Assembly: GCA_964591225.1 (NCBI GenBank)
Contig: CAZQAO010000023.1
Coordinates: forward strand, 1 to 14,407
Length of the DNA stretch: 14,407 nt
Direction of reading: 5' to 3'
Source: MGBC108787 sp964591225
Lineage (GTDB): Bacteria; Bacillota_I; Bacilli_A; RF39; UBA660
Shown piece after piece: positions 5,399-12,462 of this stretch (position 1 is the stretch's first letter; every line of letters starts with the position of its first letter). The position numbers were made by a program, and so were the translations under genes. A model generated the notes under the pieces. It saw only the letters and a program-made list of their open reading frames with translations, was not told where the DNA came from and did not search any database.

Positions 5399-5626
5399 AT
5401 GAAAGAATTATATGAAAGATTAGCCAAAGAAAGGACTAAAAAAGGCCTAAATTATGAACAAATGGCTAAAAAAGTGGGAATTAGTAAATCTTTTTACTGG
5501 CAAATAGAGCATAAAAAAAGAAGACTTTATTATGTTATGGCTAAAAAGATTGCTTTAATTTTAGGTTTAAAACCCGATGATTTATTCTATGAAGAAAGTG
5601 ATATAATAAGTAGAGAAAGTAAGTGA
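5399..5626 (+). CDS. Small XRE-family HTH protein (tandem paralogue B)
   Basis: The 75-residue product is a single XRE domain closely related to the 4345 product: LAKERTKKGLNYEQMAKKV, GISKSFYWQIEHKKRRL and AKKIALILGLKPDDLFY. The shared SKS[YF]YWQ[LI]E..[KN]RRL.Y.MAKKIA and LKPDDLF blocks mark the pair. ATG 5399, behind GGGTGAAA, is preferred to the in-frame ATG at 5357, which lies upstream of the promoter -10. It ends in TGA (5624-5626), 4 nt before the membrane protein gene, so the two are co-transcribed and probably coupled. A regulator paired with a small membrane protein may sense or act at the envelope; this is inference. Confidence 0.82.
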   Translation: MKELYERLAKERTKKGLNYEQMAKKVGISKSFYWQIEHKKRRLYYVMAKKIALILGLKPDDLFYEESDIISRESK

Positions 5627-5630
5627 TTTG

Positions 5631-5966
5631 ATGCGCCATTATTTTAAAAATTATCAATTAGAATTTCAAAAAAAGATTGATTCTAAAAAAGTTACTTTAG
5701 AAGATATCGAAGAACTAGATGAGAAAATGCGAGAGTTAAAGTTAGAACGATTAATTCATTTAGTAATTACATTAGCTTTTGTAGTCTTTACTTTAATTTT
5801 TATGGCTTTAGGAATGCTTAGTTCTTTATTTTTAATTCCCTTTTTTATTCTTATTGTGTTTTTACTATTTTATATTCGTCATTATTATTTTTTAGAAAAT
5901 ACGATGCAATCATTTTATATGTTATATGACTTAGCTAAAAAAATCATTAAGCAAAAACAAAAATGA
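5631..5966 (+). CDS. Hypothetical small membrane protein with two TM helices
   Basis: No family recognised. The 111-residue product has a charged, helix-prone N-terminal ~40 residues (EDIEELDEKMRELKLERL, possibly coiled coil), two adjacent hydrophobic segments at about residues 43-61 and 65-82 with almost no connecting loop, and a basic C-terminal tail ending KKIIKQKQK. This is a membrane hairpin with both ends probably in the cytosol. ATG 5631 is taken rather than the TTG at 5628 just before it. There is only a weak ribosome site (AAGTAAGTGA), which overlaps the end of the upstream XRE gene, suggesting coupled translation. It may be the partner of that regulator. Confidence 0.65.
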   Translation: MRHYFKNYQLEFQKKIDSKKVTLEDIEELDEKMRELKLERLIHLVITLAFVVFTLIFMALGMLSSLFLIPFFILIVFLLFYIRHYYFLENTMQSFYMLYDLAKKIIKQKQK

Positions 5967-5975
5967 TTTTTTTTT
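5937..5975 (+). terminator. Possible weak terminator after the membrane protein gene
   Basis: AAAAAAATCATT (5937-5948) can pair with AATGATTTTTTT (5962-5973) around a 13-nt loop, with nine T at 5967-5975. The stem has a single G-C pair, so its strength is doubtful; the left arm is inside the coding sequence. Confidence 0.35.
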
Positions 5976-6034
5976 GACTTTAAAAAAGGAAAAAACAGAT
6001 TTTTAGGGTAGATATTAGTGAAAGGAGAAATTAT

Positions 6035-8824
6035 ATGAAAAATAAATTTATGCTTTTATTTACTATAATCTGTTTTTGTTTCGGATTTATAGAAGTAAAA
6101 GCTAGTGTAACAACCGAGGAATTTACCAAAAAATATATGGCTACTTATCATTATGTCGATGTTTCGGGTAATTATGCTGATTTTGAATATTTTCAAAGAA
6201 AAAGTGATGGTTTAGTAGCTTATTGTATTGAACCTAACGTTTCTTTTAGTAATGGTACTTATACCGGCTATTACCATTTAAATAGTAGTGAACTAGGCAA
6301 AGAAGTTCATATTGATGCTGAAAAGATGAGTAGAGTAAGTCTTATGGCTGCTTTTGGATGGGGGTATAAAGGACACACTGATTACAATTGGATTATTGCT
6401 ACCCAAAGTTTAATATGGCAAGAGTTAGGTAGAAATTTTCAATTTACTTCTCGAAATAATAAAGAAAATCCGTTTTTATATGTCATTCCTACTCCCGTGG
6501 AAATTCAAGAGAAGATGGATGAATTATCGACCATGGTCGATGAATATTTAGCACCACCCAGTTTTGCAGATACTCATGCGCAAATTCCTTTACATGGCAG
6601 TTATTCTTTTCATGATGCTAATAATATTATTAATACTTATTCTGTTAAGAGTTGTGAAAATTGTTCGGCCGAAATTAGAGATAATGAAGTCGTAGTAACT
6701 CCGAGTGGAAAAGGGGTTGGTAATGTCGAATTAGTAAAAGAAAATGATGGCTGGGAAACTGAATTAGTTGTTTATTATAATTCTACAGGTCAAAACTTAA
6801 TTGTACCTGGTAAAATTTTACCTTTGACCGTTAATTTATCTTTTGAAACAGTAAGTGGTAGTTTACAATTAAATAAATATGATGCTGATACCAAAACTTG
6901 TCAATCCCAAGCTTTAGGAGGATCTTTAAGTGGTAGTGTTTATAAATTATATAAAGAAGATGGAACCTATGTTAAAGATTTAGTAATTGGTGATAATTGT
7001 TCGGCTTCGGCTACTGATTTAGAACTCGGAAGATATTATGTCGTGGAAAGTGAAGCCGGTCATAGTTATCAAGTAGATACTAATAAATATTATTTTGATT
7101 TAACTAGTGATAATTCTAGTCAAACTTTAACAGTATACGATAAAATGGATTTAGGACAAATTAGTCTTAAAAAAGTAGATAGTCGGACTAAAACTTGTGT
7201 TTCCGCTAGTAGTACTGCCCATTTACAAGGAGCTATTTATGGTATTTATTATACTGGAAATGGTGCTGATAAACTGGTGGAAAAAATAACTATTGGCTCT
7301 GATTGTACCGCCGTATCCACCAAGAATTTAGCTATTGGCTCTTATTATTTAAAAGAACTTAAAGCTCCGGAAGGCTATCACTTAGATGAAACAATTCATC
7401 CCTTTACCATTACTAAAGATCATATAGATGAAGTAATAAATTTAGAGGTAGCAGATGAAGTCTATGGTAGTGAAATTGAAATTTTTAAAACCTATGAACA
7501 AGAATCAGGAGTAGTTCCTGAAGAACATGCTAAATTTGCCATATATGATCAAAGTACGATGGATCAAGTAGCTATTTTAGAAACCGATAATTATGGTAAA
7601 GCGAAAATTTGGTTACCATATGGGGCTTATATTATTAAACAATTAGCAGGTAAGAGCGGCTATAAATTCGTGCATGATACTAATATTTCGATTACAGAAG
7701 CCAGTAGTGACGAAGAAGCTGTTCCGCTTAATGATGATCCTTATTTAGCCAAAGTAAAAGTAGTTAAAGTGGATGAACAAGGTAATCGAATTAAAATGAA
7801 AGGGATTAAATTTAAAATATATGATAAGATAAATAAACACTATGTTTGTGAAAATAAATCCTGCCTTTTTCAAACCGATGAAAACGGCGAGTTTATAACC
7901 AAGAAATTTTTATATCCGTCTACTTATTTAATCGAAGAAGTTGACGAGTATTTAAATGGTTATACTTGGAATAAAGAAAAAATAGAATTTACCATTGATG
8001 AAAATAGTCCTTTTGTGGTTAATGAAAACCAAGAAAATATTTTAACTTTTCTCTTTACTAATCATCATGTTAAAGGTAAGATTATAATTCATAAAACTGG
8101 TGAAAATGCTAATTTAACTGATCATACTTGGAACTATTCTAAAATTCCTTTAGCAAATGTTTTATTTGGCTTATACAAAGATAACGTCTTAATAAAAACT
8201 GGTCGTACGGATATAAAAGGTAATCTTATCTTTACGGATTTAGAATTAGGAACATATACCATTAAAGAATTAGAAAATGATGGTAAACATATTTTAGATG
8301 ATAAAGAATACGTTATCGAATTAAAGTATCAAGATCAGTATACACCTATAGTAGAAGTTACCAAAGAAATTCATAACCAGTTACCTAAAGGTAGAATACT
8401 TTTTCAAAAGGTCGATGCCGATACTAATCTTCCTTTAGCTCATGTTTTAATTGGTTTCTACACAGAAAATAATGAATTATTATTCACAGCTTTTACTGAT
8501 GACCAAGGTTATATTGAGATAAAAGATATTCCCCTCGGATCATATTATTTATTAGAAATTAAAGCCTTAGATGGTTATATTAAACAGGAAGAACCCCTTT
8601 ATTTTACTTTAGAAGAAGATAATCAAACTATTACTTTAACTATGAAAAATAAATTAGCTCTACCACCGCAAATAAAGAAACAATCATTTACGGATACTCC
8701 GCAAGATGAAGTTTTAGAGCTTTCGTTACCAAATACGAAAAAAGATGATTATTTTATTCTTGTCTTTATCGCTTTCTTATTATTTAGCTTAGGAGTCTAT
8801 CTGGTTAAAAATGCCAAAAAGTAA
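6035..8824 (+). CDS. Cell-wall-anchored thioester-domain adhesin with six Cna-B-like repeats
   Basis: A 929-residue surface protein. Residues 1-23 are a signal peptide (cut near VKA). Next is a thioester domain: C64 in YCIEPN and Q124 in ATQSLIW match the Cys-Gln pair that forms an internal thioester able to bind host or other surface amines covalently. Six Cna-B/SpaA-type stalk domains follow, with likely isopeptide lysines K281, K380, K485, K578, K687 and K792, and E-boxes such as LKELKAPEGY, IEEVDEYLNGY and LEIKALDGY. Domain 3 has IIKQLAGKSGY, with Q536 in place of the usual Glu. Domains 1 and 2 each carry two Cys (KTC ... NC/DC). The C-terminus is a sorting signal: LPNTK at 898-902 (Lys where Gly is usual), one TM helix and a basic tail. 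AAAGGAG precedes the ATG. The next gene, a sortase, overlaps the last 14 bp. Confidence 0.88.
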   Translation: MKNKFMLLFTIICFCFGFIEVKASVTTEEFTKKYMATYHYVDVSGNYADFEYFQRKSDGLVAYCIEPNVSFSNGTYTGYYHLNSSELGKEVHIDAEKMSRVSLMAAFGWGYKGHTDYNWIIATQSLIWQELGRNFQFTSRNNKENPFLYVIPTPVEIQEKMDELSTMVDEYLAPPSFADTHAQIPLHGSYSFHDANNIINTYSVKSCENCSAEIRDNEVVVTPSGKGVGNVELVKENDGWETELVVYYNSTGQNLIVPGKILPLTVNLSFETVSGSLQLNKYDADTKTCQSQALGGSLSGSVYKLYKEDGTYVKDLVIGDNCSASATDLELGRYYVVESEAGHSYQVDTNKYYFDLTSDNSSQTLTVYDKMDLGQISLKKVDSRTKTCVSASSTAHLQGAIYGIYYTGNGADKLVEKITIGSDCTAVSTKNLAIGSYYLKELKAPEGYHLDETIHPFTITKDHIDEVINLEVADEVYGSEIEIFKTYEQESGVVPEEHAKFAIYDQSTMDQVAILETDNYGKAKIWLPYGAYIIKQLAGKSGYKFVHDTNISITEASSDEEAVPLNDDPYLAKVKVVKVDEQGNRIKMKGIKFKIYDKINKHYVCENKSCLFQTDENGEFITKKFLYPSTYLIEEVDEYLNGYTWNKEKIEFTIDENSPFVVNENQENILTFLFTNHHVKGKIIIHKTGENANLTDHTWNYSKIPLANVLFGLYKDNVLIKTGRTDIKGNLIFTDLELGTYTIKELENDGKHILDDKEYVIELKYQDQYTPIVEVTKEIHNQLPKGRILFQKVDADTNLPLAHVLIGFYTENNELLFTAFTDDQGYIEIKDIPLGSYYLLEIKALDGYIKQEEPLYFTLEEDNQTITLTMKNKLALPPQIKKQSFTDTPQDEVLELSLPNTKKDDYFILVFIAFLLFSLGVYLVKNAKK

Positions 8825-9353
8825 AATAATTTTGATAATTGGCAGTGTAATTTGTGGTATGTATTTATTAATTGACCATCTTTCATATCTAGTTTTAAAT
8901 AAAGTTGAAGAAGAACAGACACAGGATTTTTGCAACAAAGATCTAAGAGATTTCGATTCTTCTTTTCTTTATTTGTTAGAAATTCCGGCAATAAATTTAC
9001 AAAAAGGAGTCTATCCCGTAGATTCAAAGTGGAATAAATTACAATACGGAATAGAATTATTACCAGAATCAAATTCTAATACCATTTTTTTAGCTTCTCA
9101 TAGTGGGACGAGTAAAATCTCTTATTTTCGTAATTTAGATCAATTACAAATTAAAGATCAAATCAATCTTTATACGAAAGATTATATTTATCATTATCAC
9201 ATTACGGATTATTTAGAAATAGCCAAAAAACAAAAATTTCGTTATCCAAAGCCCCAAGAACCCCAAATTGTTTTAATTACCTGTAAAAAGAGGGAAGAAA
9301 AACAAATAATTTATATTGGTACTTTATCCCAAGTAGAAGCAAATTCCTGTTAA
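8811..9353 (+). CDS. Sortase (transpeptidase), probably dedicated to the adjacent adhesin
   Basis: Sortases cut LPxT-type signals and join the Thr to the cell wall or to pilins, outside the membrane. The 180-residue product has an N-terminal anchor (about residues 5-24), then the catalytic barrel: LEIPAI.L..GVYP, NTIFLASHSGTS with His97, FRNLDQL, and VLITC with Cys158. The Arg normally found just before the last beta strand is not obvious: that position reads KQIIYIG (Q165), and the nearest Arg is R161, three residues after Cys158. The ATG lies 14 bp inside the adhesin gene and has no close ribosome site (AGGAG is 15 nt away), so translation is probably coupled. The overlap implies that it processes the LPNTK adhesin. 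Sortase class is uncertain, perhaps D-like. Confidence 0.87.
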   Translation: MPKSKIILIIGSVICGMYLLIDHLSYLVLNKVEEEQTQDFCNKDLRDFDSSFLYLLEIPAINLQKGVYPVDSKWNKLQYGIELLPESNSNTIFLASHSGTSKISYFRNLDQLQIKDQINLYTKDYIYHYHITDYLEIAKKQKFRYPKPQEPQIVLITCKKREEKQIIYIGTLSQVEANSC

Positions 9354-9358
9354 TTTTA

Positions 9359-9387
9359 GTTCTAAATATTTTTCTTACTCATACTTT
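9359..9387 (+). promoter_or_regulatory. Possible SigE promoter of spoIVA
   Basis: CATACTTT (9380-9387) resembles the SigE -10 (CATAcAnT). With a 13-bp spacer, GTTCTAAA (9359-9366) would be a poor -35. The start point near 9394 gives a leader of about 23 nt. spoIVA is transcribed by SigE in B. subtilis, which is the main reason to list this. Confidence 0.4.
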
Positions 9388-9416
9388 TAAATAGAAAATA
9401 GGAAGGATTAGTATAA

Positions 9417-10895
9417 ATGGAAAAAAGTGAAATCATTAAATCGATATCTGCTCGAGGAAACGGTGAAATCTATTTAGGAGTCGTCGGTGCTGTTCGGTGC
9501 GGAAAAAGTACTTTTATCAAACGGTTCATAGAAAATTTAGTTGTTCCTAATATTCAAGATGAGTATGAAAAAAGAAAATGTTTAGATGAGATTCCGCAAA
9601 GTGCGGAAGGAAAAACGATTATGACGACTGAACCTAAATTTGTTCCCAGTAGTGGAGCTACTATTAAAGTCGATGAATTTACTACTAATATTAAATTAGT
9701 AGATTGTGTCGGTTATGTTATTAAGGGAGCTACTGGTCATGTCGATGAGGATGGCAATCCACGTATGGTTAAAACTCCTTGGTTTGAAGAATCTGTTCCT
9801 TTTACAGAAGCAGCAGAAATTGGTACGGAGAAAGTTATAAGAGATCATGCGACGATTGGTATTGTGATGACTACAGATGGTTCTTTTGGAGAAATTCCTA
9901 GAGAAAATTATATTGAAACTGAACAAAAGATTATCGAAGAATTAAAAGAATTAGGTAAACCTTTTATCATTGTTTTAAATACGAAAAATGTTAATAGTGA
10001 AAGTGTAAGATCAATTAAAGAAGAATTAACCTCTACTTATGATGTACCAGTTTTACCAATCAATGTTATCGATATGCAAGAACATGAAATTCTAGCTATT
10101 TTAAAAGAAGCTTTATATGAATTTCCAGTTTTAGATATCAAAATTAATATTCCAAAATGGGTTGATGTTTTAGATAATGATCATGAAATTAAAAAACATT
10201 ATTTAGAAAAAATGCGTGAAAGTGTTATTTCCGTCAATAAAATTAGAGATGTCGATCATATTTTAAATTCTTTTCAAGATAGTGATATTATTTCCAAAAG
10301 CTATATTAGTGAAGTAGATACAGCTACCGGTAATATTACTATTACTTTGGAAAGTAGTGATGAGTTATATAATCAAATCTTAAAAGATTTAATGGGCGAT
10401 ATGGTCACGACCAAAGCCGGTCTATTAAAGATATTTGCTGATTACAAAGATGGCAAAGAAGATTTAGATAACATGAAAGAAGCTTTAAAAATGGCTAAGA
10501 ATACAGGTTATGGTATCGTCTATCCCACTTTGAAAGATATGACGTTATCTACTCCGGAAATTATTAAACAAGGTTCTCGTTACGGCGTAAAATTAAAAGC
10601 TACGGCATCTAGTATTCATTTAATGAAAGTAAATGTAGAATCAACATTTGAACCAATTATTGGTACCGAACTACAAAGTAAAGAATTAATTAATTATATT
10701 ATGAAAGATTATGAAACTGATCCTAATAGTATTTGGAAAAGTGAAATTTTTGGAAGAAGTATCGATGCCATAGTAAAAGAAGGTATTCAAGCTAAACTAG
10801 CAGTAATGCCGGAAAATATGCGCTATAAATTAAGTCAAACGGTTACTAAAATTGTCAATAAAGGGTCAAGTAATTTAATTACTATTGTCATATAA
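9417..10895 (+). CDS. spoIVA: Spore coat morphogenetic ATPase SpoIVA
   Basis: SpoIVA is a cytoskeletal ATPase that polymerises on the outer forespore membrane and forms the base on which the coat is built. At 492 residues it has the same length as the B. subtilis protein and follows it throughout: GEIYLGVVGAVR near residue 16, the Walker A region G24-T32 with Lys30, PQSA.GKTIMTTEPKFVP, VDCVGY, NTPW/KTPWFEE, EAAEIGT, TTDGS, ALYEFPVLD, and C-terminal SIWKSEIFGRS, EGIQAKL..MPEN. Walker A residue 28 is Cys where B. subtilis has Thr. AGGAAGGA precedes the ATG by about 9 nt. The downstream hup gene keeps the B. subtilis order; upstream lies the adhesin-sortase pair instead of yphE/yphF/gpsA. No hairpin with a T-run follows it, so read-through into hup is possible. 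Confidence 0.97.
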   Translation: MEKSEIIKSISARGNGEIYLGVVGAVRCGKSTFIKRFIENLVVPNIQDEYEKRKCLDEIPQSAEGKTIMTTEPKFVPSSGATIKVDEFTTNIKLVDCVGYVIKGATGHVDEDGNPRMVKTPWFEESVPFTEAAEIGTEKVIRDHATIGIVMTTDGSFGEIPRENYIETEQKIIEELKELGKPFIIVLNTKNVNSESVRSIKEELTSTYDVPVLPINVIDMQEHEILAILKEALYEFPVLDIKINIPKWVDVLDNDHEIKKHYLEKMRESVISVNKIRDVDHILNSFQDSDIISKSYISEVDTATGNITITLESSDELYNQILKDLMGDMVTTKAGLLKIFADYKDGKEDLDNMKEALKMAKNTGYGIVYPTLKDMTLSTPEIIKQGSRYGVKLKATASSIHLMKVNVESTFEPIIGTELQSKELINYIMKDYETDPNSIWKSEIFGRSIDAIVKEGIQAKLAVMPENMRYKLSQTVTKIVNKGSSNLITIVI

Positions 10896-10917
10896 TTATC
10901 AAATCAACCGGTTTTTC

Positions 10918-10946
10918 TTGCAAATACATATATTTTCTGCTATTTT
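10918..10946 (+). promoter_or_regulatory. Candidate SigA promoter of hup
   Basis: TTGCAA (10918-10923), 17-bp spacer, TATTTT (10941-10946). The implied leader of about 50 nt is longer than elsewhere in the window. Alternatives closer to the gene are TAAAAT (10960-10965) and TATAAA (10973-10978), both without a good -35. An abundant DNA-binding protein should have a strong promoter here, but the sequence does not single one out. Confidence 0.3.
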
Positions 10947-11003
10947 TAGTATGTAAGGCTAAAATGCTCTTATATAAATACAAAATATTGGGAGGTAGAA
11001 AAT

Positions 11004-11276
11004 ATGACTAAACAAGAATTAGTTGAATTTATTGCTGGAGAAGCAGGTTTAACCAAAGCAGATGCCGAACGGGCATTAAATGCTACATTAGAAGGTATTA
11101 CCGAAGGACTAAAAAAGGAAGGAAAAGTTGCTTTAGTAGGATTTGGAACTTTCAGTGCTAAAAAAAGAGATGCTCGGGAAGGAATTAACCCCTTAACTAA
11201 AGAAGCTATCAAAATTCCTGCCAAAATGGTTGCTTCATTTAAAGCTGGTAGCAAATTAAAAGATGCTATTAACTAA
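11004..11276 (+). CDS. hup: Nucleoid protein HU (HBsu)
   Basis: HU is the small dimeric histone-like protein that bends and compacts DNA. The 90-residue product is the usual size and has the family signature at about residues 46-66 (GFGTFSAKKRDAREGINPLT), including the DNA-binding arm, preceded by helices MTKQELVEFIAGEAGLTKADAE and followed by IPAKMVASFKAG..LKDAIN. GGGAGG lies 8 nt before the ATG. Its place directly after spoIVA is conserved in Bacilli. A strong GAAA-tetraloop terminator ends the unit. Confidence 0.97.
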   Translation: MTKQELVEFIAGEAGLTKADAERALNATLEGITEGLKKEGKVALVGFGTFSAKKRDAREGINPLTKEAIKIPAKMVASFKAGSKLKDAIN

Positions 11277-11292
11277 TTATTAAAAACATTTG

Positions 11293-11319
11293 GTTAACAC
11301 GAAAGTGTTAACTTTTTTT
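11293..11319 (+). terminator. Terminator of hup
   Basis: GTTAACAC (11293-11300), GAAA tetraloop (11301-11304), GTGTTAAC (11305-11312), then seven T (11313-11319). A perfect 8-bp stem with a stable GNRA loop. Confidence 0.92.
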
Positions 11320-11347
11320 GTGTTAAAAATTAGTCCTATGGTATACT
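11318..11347 (+). promoter_or_regulatory. SigA promoter of the unknown membrane protein gene
   Basis: TATACT (11342-11347) with an extended -10 TG at 11339-11340; TTGTGT (11318-11323) is a fair -35 at 18 bp. The -35 overlaps the end of the hup terminator T-run. The start point near 11353 gives a leader of about 22 nt. Confidence 0.6.
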
Positions 11348-11374
11348 ATTAATAGATAGGATGTTTGGTCTTAA

Positions 11375-12460
11375 ATGAATAAAAAAGCCGTTTTTTTACA
11401 AATATGTAGTTGCTTATTAATAGTGTTTTCTTTTTTATACAATTCTTATACTATATTAAGAATACTAACTCTTATTTTAGGCATTATTTTTTTCTTAGTA
11501 GGAATGCATTTAAAGAAAAAGAGAAGATTATATATTTATTTACTTATTTTTATCTTATTAATAGGAGTAAGTTTTGGAATTGATTATTTACTTTGCAAAT
11601 ATGCTAAACGAATTCCTATTTTTAGTTATGAAGTAAAATCATCTAAGACGGTATCTACTTATAATAGCTTTTTTTATCGAGTATATAATTGTAATTCTCA
11701 GTATATTTTTGATCAATTTTATCAACAAAACTATATGTGTGATGAAGAAGTTTCCAAAGAAAATATTAATTCTTTATTAGCTCATATTACAAATAACTTC
11801 CATCATTATCATAATAAATTTATTCAAATCGAAGGTAAAATTAGCGAGATTACCGGTTCCTCTTCAATTTCGATGCGTACTTATGAAATTCCCGAAAATA
11901 GTATTAATGGCCAAGTAATTTTTAGTAATAATTTAACTTTAACCATTATTCATAATGGCTCTTTACCTAAAGTAGAAGAATTAAAAATATATGATCCCAT
12001 TGATGTAATCGGTAGAATTGATAAAATAAAACATGAAGGTCAGAATACAGAAATTATTATCAAAGATGCCACTATTGTTAATCGAAATAATTATCAAACT
12101 TTTGAGATGAATAAAGTAGAATCAAAAAAGTGCGATGACAATTTAAAATTACTTAGTAAAACGGATGAATATAGTTATTATTCCTATTGTTTAGATTCTA
12201 TCTATGTTAATTATGATCAAGATAATACTTATGAATTAAATTATGTTTTAACCGACAAGCGCATGACTTACGATTTATTAACTAAAAATAAAGAAAAAAA
12301 AGATACAGAATTTTATGATGTTTATCAAGATGACAAATTTTTAATTGCTAAGTGTAAAGATACTAATCAAGTTATAATTAGTAATTTGGCTTTTAATACT
12401 AAGAAAAATTATTGTGAACCTGTGGTCGTTGAAAAGGAAACAATTACTTTGGCAAGTTAA
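11375..12460 (+). CDS. Unknown membrane-anchored protein with Cys-containing ectodomain
   Basis: No family recognised. The 361-residue product begins with three hydrophobic segments (about residues 5-22, 27-45 and 52-72), the second and third separated by a basic HLKKKRRLY turn. The remaining ~285 residues are hydrophilic and probably outside the cell. They hold six Cys in short contexts (YNCNS, YMCDE, KKCDD, YCLDS, AKCKD, YCEP), which could form three disulfides. A central part (FIQIEGKISEI ... YDPIDVIGRIDKI, about residues 150-215) has the strand pattern of an OB-fold, a guess only. The ribosome site is weak (AGGATG, about 11 nt away). The gene has its own promoter and no partner; cdsA next to it also has its own promoter. 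Confidence 0.65.
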   Translation: MNKKAVFLQICSCLLIVFSFLYNSYTILRILTLILGIIFFLVGMHLKKKRRLYIYLLIFILLIGVSFGIDYLLCKYAKRIPIFSYEVKSSKTVSTYNSFFYRVYNCNSQYIFDQFYQQNYMCDEEVSKENINSLLAHITNNFHHYHNKFIQIEGKISEITGSSSISMRTYEIPENSINGQVIFSNNLTLTIIHNGSLPKVEELKIYDPIDVIGRIDKIKHEGQNTEIIIKDATIVNRNNYQTFEMNKVESKKCDDNLKLLSKTDEYSYYSYCLDSIYVNYDQDNTYELNYVLTDKRMTYDLLTKNKEKKDTEFYDVYQDDKFLIAKCKDTNQVIISNLAFNTKKNYCEPVVVEKETITLAS

Positions 12461-12462
12461 GT

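Noticed and set aside
3952..5966. XRE cluster as a prophage or integrative-element control region
   Set aside because: No integrase, excisionase, relaxase or flanking direct repeats are visible; der and spoIVA on either side are intact.
5974..5979. TTGACT as -35 for the adhesin gene
   Set aside because: No acceptable -10 at 16-18 bp (AGATTT at 17 bp); the adhesin promoter remains unassigned.
6035..8824. Adhesin as a pilus backbone (SpaA major pilin)
   Set aside because: No pilin-motif Lys context or multi-gene pilin cluster is visible, and the N-terminal thioester head points to a tip or monomeric adhesin; polymerisation cannot be excluded.
9696..9926. Antisense open frame inside spoIVA, and similar antisense frames in other genes (942-1133, 1494-1697, 8797-9072, 10970-11254, 12819-13061)
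   Set aside because: They lack ribosome sites and recognisable protein features and lie opposite well-supported genes.
10906..10913. AACCGGTT followed by T-rich sequence as spoIVA terminator
   Set aside because: It is a palindrome without any loop, so it cannot form a normal terminator hairpin; only read-through or an unseen end remains.
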